A stretch of 64,000 nucleotides of DNA, taken from assembly GCA_037178675.1 (NCBI GenBank), contig JAYMGJ010000136.1:33238-97237 (forward strand). The letters are read 5' to 3'. The notes beneath the pieces are model-generated. The model saw nothing but the letters and a program-made list of their open reading frames with translations. It ran no database searches and had not been told where the DNA came from. Made by a program: the position numbers and the translations under genes. Positions within the stretch are counted from its first letter, which is position 1, and each line of letters opens with the position of its first letter. Source of the stretch: Scleroderma bovista (taxonomy: Eukaryota; Basidiomycota; Agaricomycetes; Boletales; Sclerodermataceae). This document shows, piece by piece, positions 58,108 to 64,000 of this stretch.

Positions 58108-60689
58108 TCACAGACCCATCTGGTCCGTTAAGTAGTTCAAGTACGCCATCGCGGCCGCTCGGAACGTATCGTTCGTGAAAGTGAGCACATTAGGGTCTTC
58201 AAACGTCAGGAGCTCTGGACGCCAAAGTGCCCATTGACTCCAATTGAGGCTAGATAGCAGAGATGAAGCGGCATCTGAGGGGTAACCGCCCTCGGGAGCA
58301 TTTGGATTGAGGGTATATGCAAAATTGACTGAGGAGTCATTATACATTCAAGACCACGTACAAAGAAAAAAACACGTACTCAGGGCGTCGGCACCTACCC
58401 AGTCAGTTGTGCCAGTCAAATCATAGAACTCCTGAAGGTCACTTTCGTGGAAAGAGCCAATTCCGGGAACAAACTTGTCCCTCTTCCAGACTTAGTTCCG
58501 AGAATATCAGAATTAAATCTATCCACACCATAGGACGAAACTTACGATAGCTCCAAACATTCTGTGTGGCGGATAAAATGCTGAGCGCATATCGGCGAGG
58601 TGCCTGGAAATAGAAGTCGCCAAGGAACGCGGAAATGCGTTTATACTCCGGACTGCATATCAAAGAAATCTAAGCGGTTCTTGACCTTGGATGATGAGCA
58701 GCACATACGTGAGGGTGTCATTCGTCCCCACACCGAAAGGAGAGCCCTGTATACAAGTTACGTAATGACCGGTAATAACACCACGAATCAAATAACATAC
58801 CTTGGTCGGGTCGTCGGGATACAACTTGCCAACAAGGTCGATCTCGAGGTCGCTACGCCCGACCAAGAAACTGGGTGAGTTGACAATAATCAGTAGTGGT
58901 AAAATGACTAGAAATATGCTCCTACACAGTCCGTATGTATTCCAGAAATTGGTCATTCGTACTATTGACCTTGGTGGTAAGTCTGGGTAGCGAGATCAGT
59001 ATTACACACATACGTGACATTCAAGCTGTAGAGGGAGAACAGACTATAGGACACCACATCAGCACTTCAGCATTGAACACCGTGTGGCTACAGTCTACTC
59101 ACGTGCCCTCATCGTCGACGTCCCCAAAAATGGCTGGTACCTACAAAAATATTTACGTCAAAATCGGAATGATTGGGGCCATCAACCTACCCTGGCGTAC
59201 TTGCCTGCTCTCAACGACTCTCGCACAGTCTGTTTCAGAATGACACCATCGACGACAGGTCCCCATGTGATATTGAGGGATTCATATGATAGCAAAGCAT
59301 TTGTTTCCACAGTAGCACTCAGGATGGCCTGATAAGGGGCCTGCCGAAGACAGCTGAGGGTATCGCTTGCAGTGCTGCAATTTGTTTGTGAGACAAGGAA
59401 GTCATAGTTTTCTTGCTGTTTTTTTGAAGTGATGTCATGCAACAATGCGGCGGATCCAGATTCCTGCGTAGCTTTAGTAGACGGAGAGGAGGGGCCAGCA
59501 GTTAAAACATGCCATAACCGCACCCTGGAACAGTCCATTCAAATTCCCATCGTAAGCAACCATATGCAGCATAACGGAGATGGATCCAGCACTTTGGCCC
59601 CAGCTGGACATGTACAAGCCCAATGAGTAGTAGTTGGAAAATGAGAACTCAACTTACACGATCACTCTTTCAGGATCTCCTCCAAACGTCGAGATGTATT
59701 TTTGAACCCATTCCAGAGCTAGGCGTTCTGACTGACCGATAAATGCCAAACCGTAGGCTGTGATTGTATACTCACGATCATACAACCCCAGGTTGCCAAG
59801 TCCAGCTTTTTGGACTTCTTTTCCACCAAGGAAACCAAACGCTGCGTGGAACGTCAATTACTTTGGCAGGACCCTCAAGTAAAACGACGTACAGTTAAGG
59901 CGATAATTGAGGGACACGTAGACAATCGGAGACTTCAATCCTACCGAGCGTGCGACTATGCTGGTCCCATTGTAAGCCGATGCATCCCCCGCCATAAAGG
60001 CACCTAGACATGATATCAGCGACAAAAAAAAAATCATCTGTGGCGTCGGCATACCGCCATATAGCCACTGCATATTTGTGTAAACATCTAACTTTCCTCT
60101 GTTAGAATATCAGAGACATACCACAACGACAGGAAGCTTTGCCCCAGAAGAAACACCTGCAGGCCGCACAACATTGACATACAAGCCTACAAGGTAATTT
60201 GTGAGAAGAGATGTTTATCGTCTGATATCGTATCGCCTACAATCTTCCGAAGCAGCTACAATGCCGTGCGGCTGGAGTTCGCCAAGATAGAAAACTGCGC
60301 CAGATAAACCAGGGTCGTCTGGCAATGGCACACCTGGAGCTAACAGAGGCATCTGGGGACAAGCATTTCCATACCACGTGGCATTATGCACACCAGTGAA
60401 AGAAGAGGGGGGAACTGGTTTATTGAAGCGAAGATTTCCAACCCTAAATTTCCAGTCGTGTCACGAATGAGGACCGTCGTGCAAGGTCTTTCGGCACGTA
60501 CGGAGGCTGAGCAAAGGGCACACCAAGAAAAGACTCTGTGCTGAAAGCTGAACCGAAGCCCTGAAAAGTCCCGTAGTCAAGTGTCACAAGGGGCGAACCT
60601 CTCTTGGAAAGTGGAACGGCCGAATTTGGAGCTGCGACAACGAGGAGTGCAAACGCAAATGCGGCGAGCACAACGGAGAGTCGGGACAT
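58108..60689 (-). CDS. Secreted type-B carboxylesterase/lipase
   Basis: About 17 short exons chain in frame from the ATG at 60689 to the stop at 58108. The N-terminus is a signal peptide (LSVVLAAFAFALLVVAA). The core has FLGVPFAQPPVGNLRF, SEDCLYVNVVRP, WLYGG, FGGDPERVIVWGQSAGS (catalytic Ser) and GAVMESGSAAL. Late motifs are IFGDVDDEGT with the acidic triad residue and YPDDPTKGSPF. This pattern fits extracellular basidiomycete lipases/carotenoid-ester lipases. It probably hydrolyses lipid esters outside the cell. The intron at 59464-59512 (minus) needs a GC donor (GTTATG|GCATGT); the GT alternative removes the conserved Val-Met before ESGS. The family differs from the cytosolic esterase next to it. 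Confidence 0.88.
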
Positions 60690-63002
60690 GTGGGCACCTC
60701 GGAATGGCTGTATGTGGATTTCTGTGCTTGCCTTTAAACATCTCTTCATGGAAGATAATCAACCAATGACTTCTACGTTCCTGATCCTCGCATGATTTAT
60801 GCAGTGATTCCGTTCGTTGTGATGCAATATTATTGCGTGGACTGAGTTATATACCTGCCGAAGTCCTCATAATCAGAGCATCATGACCCGTTTGAACAGC
60901 GAAAATAGGCTTCCTTTGTCATGCGTGACTTAGGTTAAACTTCGACGACTTTACTACACGAAGTCGCATCTCGTTGGCCCACTGCGGTCGCCACGAGCAA
61001 GGATGTGAGGAAGGGATAGGAAATGCCTCACAATTATACCTCATCCATCTCTTGAGATCTGTCATGGTGCACAGGATTCCATGGAGGCAAATATAGCACT
61101 TACAAGGAGAGTGCCGGAATGTCATAGTATCTGCGGGAGGGATTACTGCAAAAATCTTTCCCCAACTCCGACCGTGGTATGACGACCATCGAATGTCCCA
61201 TTTTCTCCCGGCAAGGCTTGAAATTGCGATAGATGTTCTTAGCGCCGCGGTCACTGGCAGTAGTTATGGAGGCTGCCACTCCAGTCCCCCCAGCGGACGT
61301 AGCAAAGTAATATGCACTACTATTTACACGACGATCTTCATTTACGTAATCCTCATCTCCGATATGCGCACTTTTAGTGTAACTTAGAGTCTGGCTTTGG
61401 GAGATTGCTGCTAGATCTGTGCTTTGCATCTCCTTGCTACCACTACCCGCTCATTTTCTCCAAGGCAAATACCATCGTTTAGCTTCAACAGTAATGATGT
61501 CTTTAACATAAGGGAATTACTTTCTCTTAGTAGCTCACCCTTCTGACGGCCTCCTTGTTAAGGGTCATCCACCTATAGCAGGAGTTGGCCTGAGTGTGGG
61601 CCACCCAAAAGCAGGCTACAGCTACAGTTCTTGTCTTGCTTCATATACCATTACTAACCGTAGCCCTTTGAAGGAACACCTGTCTTCCTTCACATTTCAA
61701 GGGTTGCCTAGTGGAAGACTACAACCGTAGTAAGCGCCGAGTTTAATCTCCATTTGTTCATTTCTCGCAGCGCCCGTGGAACGGATCTCACTCGCAAAAT
61801 TCGGTGAAACTTTTCGTCTCCCTCTGTATATTTGCACCAAGTTATGGACGATAGACAAGATACATTGCAGGTCCTGATTTGTACGATGACATTGAAATGA
61901 CGCATTGCATCCCTTGCATTTTACCCCAGAGCTAACTAATTTTTGCCGTTGAACCACACTGATCAAGGTTTATCAGCCGTTCGGGTGAGGATCCTTTCAC
62001 CTCGCGCAAGGATTCTGAAGGTTGATCCTCAGCCCGCGATATTCTGGTCAACATTCGATATTCGATGTTAGCCGCACCGCACCTACCAACATCTCCACGA
62101 GTTTTGATTCATAGATATATACGGCCCTCGATTTTGTCAATTCTGGGTTCCTGTGCCAAACATGGGCCGAAACACATAGCTTTAGACCAATGGCATATGC
62201 TCAACGATGTCGGCCATTACCCTGGATATTCAAGTTTATGGTCGTGACTTCCGGTGAAAGGACAACATTGAGTGATAATCCCATTGAAGGCTATGGCTCA
62301 CCTGCCCGAAGGCTTCGTGTTATGGTCCAGACATTATGGACAACAATAAACAACAATGCTGCCATTCGTCGTAGGTCCTAAGGTCCCTCAGATTCGAGAA
62401 GCGAGATCAGAGGACGGGAAAACTATAGAAAGCTGTTCCCCATCCAGGTTATCCCGATGCAAATTGCCGCGTATACTTGCGACCATGTATCCGGATAGGG
62501 TGGAGAGGGCAATACTGACAGTCCGACGCAGACGATTCACTGGGTGACCACTCTCCCGATCTGGTACATGAGAAGTACATGTTGTCGGTTGCCACACGAT
62601 CGGAGAAACTAGGGATTGAGTTTGTCCTCCTCAGTCCCTGTTAAGACTTCAGTTGGTGGCAAGTTGGACAGACAATACGTTCGACACGTCATCTGAGAAT
62701 GTTCCTGGTTACAGGTATCGTAAAATCGAAAATCAATGATTAATAAGTGTCATAGGTTTATAGAGCGGTTTAATAGCCATAGCAACGGCTGGCAGAGGCT
62801 GGAGAAGGAATCAGCCGACCCACTTCCACCGATGTAGAACCTCTGAAAACACCCTACAGCCTGCAAAAGCGGACTAAATATAGATGGTCTATGTCTGGAC
62901 GTACTCTGAGATAGTTCCGCATACAATGTATAGTGACCCGATCAACCCTGCAGAAAAGTTCAAGTTCGTCAATGAATGTGGTATCTTGTGAATGAGGCTG
63001 GC
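60690..63002. other. Long spacer without supportable genes
   Basis: Frames of up to 111 codons on both strands show no domain, signal or coherent exon structure. Nothing further is seen. Confidence 0.4.
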
Positions 63003-63824
63003 CTAGAACACGACAGCGAGAACAAAAGCAGAAGTGCCAAGGGTGAAGATCGTCTGCCAGAGCAAAGTGGATGCAGCCACTGTGCCAACAGCGCCGCTGG
63101 CAGATGCAGTGGAGGTACTTTTTGGCGTAGAAGTGGTCGCGTGAGTGGATATGGTACCGCCTGTGCTGGCGGGGGGAAGACCAGAAGTAGTAATCGAAGG
63201 AGTAGACGTAAGAGACACGCCAGATGTGGAAGTGGACGAAGTCGAGGTTGAGGTGGATGTCGGCGCACCAACAAGTGTGCCTACTCCCCAAGGGATGCTA
63301 GCTCCACCTGGCTGTGTTGGTTGAGGAGGGGGGACAACATTGCTGGCCGAGTCGGTAATAGTGAAACGAGTCGTCCACGTTGAGTTGCTGGAGGCAGGAG
63401 AGGAGAACTGATAGAAGTAAATAGCCGAGTGAGGGGTGACCTGTAAAAGAATGCTGAGGAAAAACTGAAGTAAGGTAAAGAAAATCGGCATACTTGTGGG
63501 CAGATATACGAAAAGGTCGTTTTGGAAGGGTCAGTTCCGTCGACAGTACCAACGGCTGTAATTCAGGCCACGTCACTCTGAGGCAGTGGAGAACACAAGA
63601 AAGGTCAACCCACTGGCCAGATGTACCATGTGATAGTTGTCACCAGTCATCAAGTCGATGACCATGGTTTTCCATAATCCACTGGGATCAACTTGCCAAC
63701 TGGTCGAGCAGGTCTGACCTTCGATAAAAACGGCACCTGGGCCTGGAGCGGTTGGAGTTGGGTCCGCCTGAACGTAAATCGTGCCGACTGTCGCGAGTAG
63801 AACGATGAAGGCTGTATAGAACAT
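63003..63824 (-). CDS. Kre9/Knh1-like Ser/Thr-rich GPI-type wall protein
   Basis: Three exons (63824-63614, 63555-63494, 63440-63003) give 236 residues in frame. A signal peptide (MFYTAFIVLLATVGTIYVQA) precedes a beta-sandwich region with SWQVDPSGLWKTMVIDLM and a TRFTI end strand, as in the Kre9/Knh1 N-terminal domain. A Ser/Thr-rich stalk of about 90 residues follows. The hydrophobic tail (LGTSAFVLAVVF) after a small-residue stretch is typical of GPI attachment. It is probably O-mannosylated and placed at the wall or membrane; such proteins are linked to beta-1,6-glucan assembly. Exact function is unknown. Confidence 0.85.
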
Positions 63825-64000
63825 AATGGTTTGAGCACTGCACGTTTTGCCAAGAACGCGTTCAACATAAAATATGCCATGCATGTTAGTTTACGACACA
63901 TTCAGTGTTTAAATACTTACCGTGCTGAATGGTCAGTTTCTGAGAGACAGTGATATGTAACGAGCGACTGGGACAAGAGAAGGTCTTAAGAAGATATACC
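63825..64000. other. Promoter region at window end
   Basis: Upstream sequence of the wall-protein gene. Nothing else is seen. Confidence 0.4.

Overview
The window is nuclear DNA of a filamentous basidiomycete, most likely an Agaricomycete. The evidence is dense short introns (about 45-60 nt), a Ste50/Ubc2-type adaptor with C-terminal SH3 domains, and families expanded in mushroom-forming fungi (HET, tandem TPR, DUF6533 seven-helix, DUF7330). The organism call is inference from gene content. Gene models were rebuilt by joining exons by hand. Most keep reading frame through every junction, and exon coordinates are given where I could check them.

Layout. 0-5.4 kb: a Ste50/Ubc2-like MAP-kinase adaptor and a tandem paralogue lacking the SAM domain. 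6.5 kb: tRNA-Ile(AAT). 7.8-10.1 kb: HET gene A. 10.6-16.7 kb: a divergent pair, an NTO1/BRPF-type chromatin reader (PHD, bromodomain, PWWP) and a saccharopine-dehydrogenase-like reductase. 17-32 kb: an accessory island with a PIF1-type helicase relic, a TPR-array gene, a DUF7330 gene, a DUF6533 membrane protein, HET gene B, two HET relics and a DUF7330 relic. 33-34.8 kb: a UBL-WLM metalloprotease and a small unknown gene. 37.4-38.8 kb: a RanBP3/Yrb2-like protein. 39.4-42.3 kb: STT3. 43.7-45.0 kb: a decayed inverted copy of the NTO1/reductase promoter region. 45.4-53.5 kb: a KDEL disulfide isomerase, a MATE transporter, a secreted agmatinase and an APC permease. 54.6-60.7 kb: two unrelated type-B carboxylesterases. 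63 kb: a Kre9/Knh1-like GPI-type wall protein.

How genes relate. Housekeeping genes (NTO1, WLM, Yrb2-like, STT3, PDI) are intact and flank the accessory island, where duplication and decay dominate. A block of about 3.7 kb with a HET gene, its promoter and its 3' flank is present twice, at 6.8-10.5 and 28.1-31.8 kb. Several genes act in the secretory route (STT3, PDI, agmatinase, a lipase, the wall protein). A secreted agmatinase convergent with an APC permease suggests extracellular agmatine use.

The most unusual signals are the SAM-less Ste50 paralogue, the HET duplication with its relics, and seven frame-supported GC-AG introns in seven different genes. That is well above the roughly 1% usually reported for fungi.
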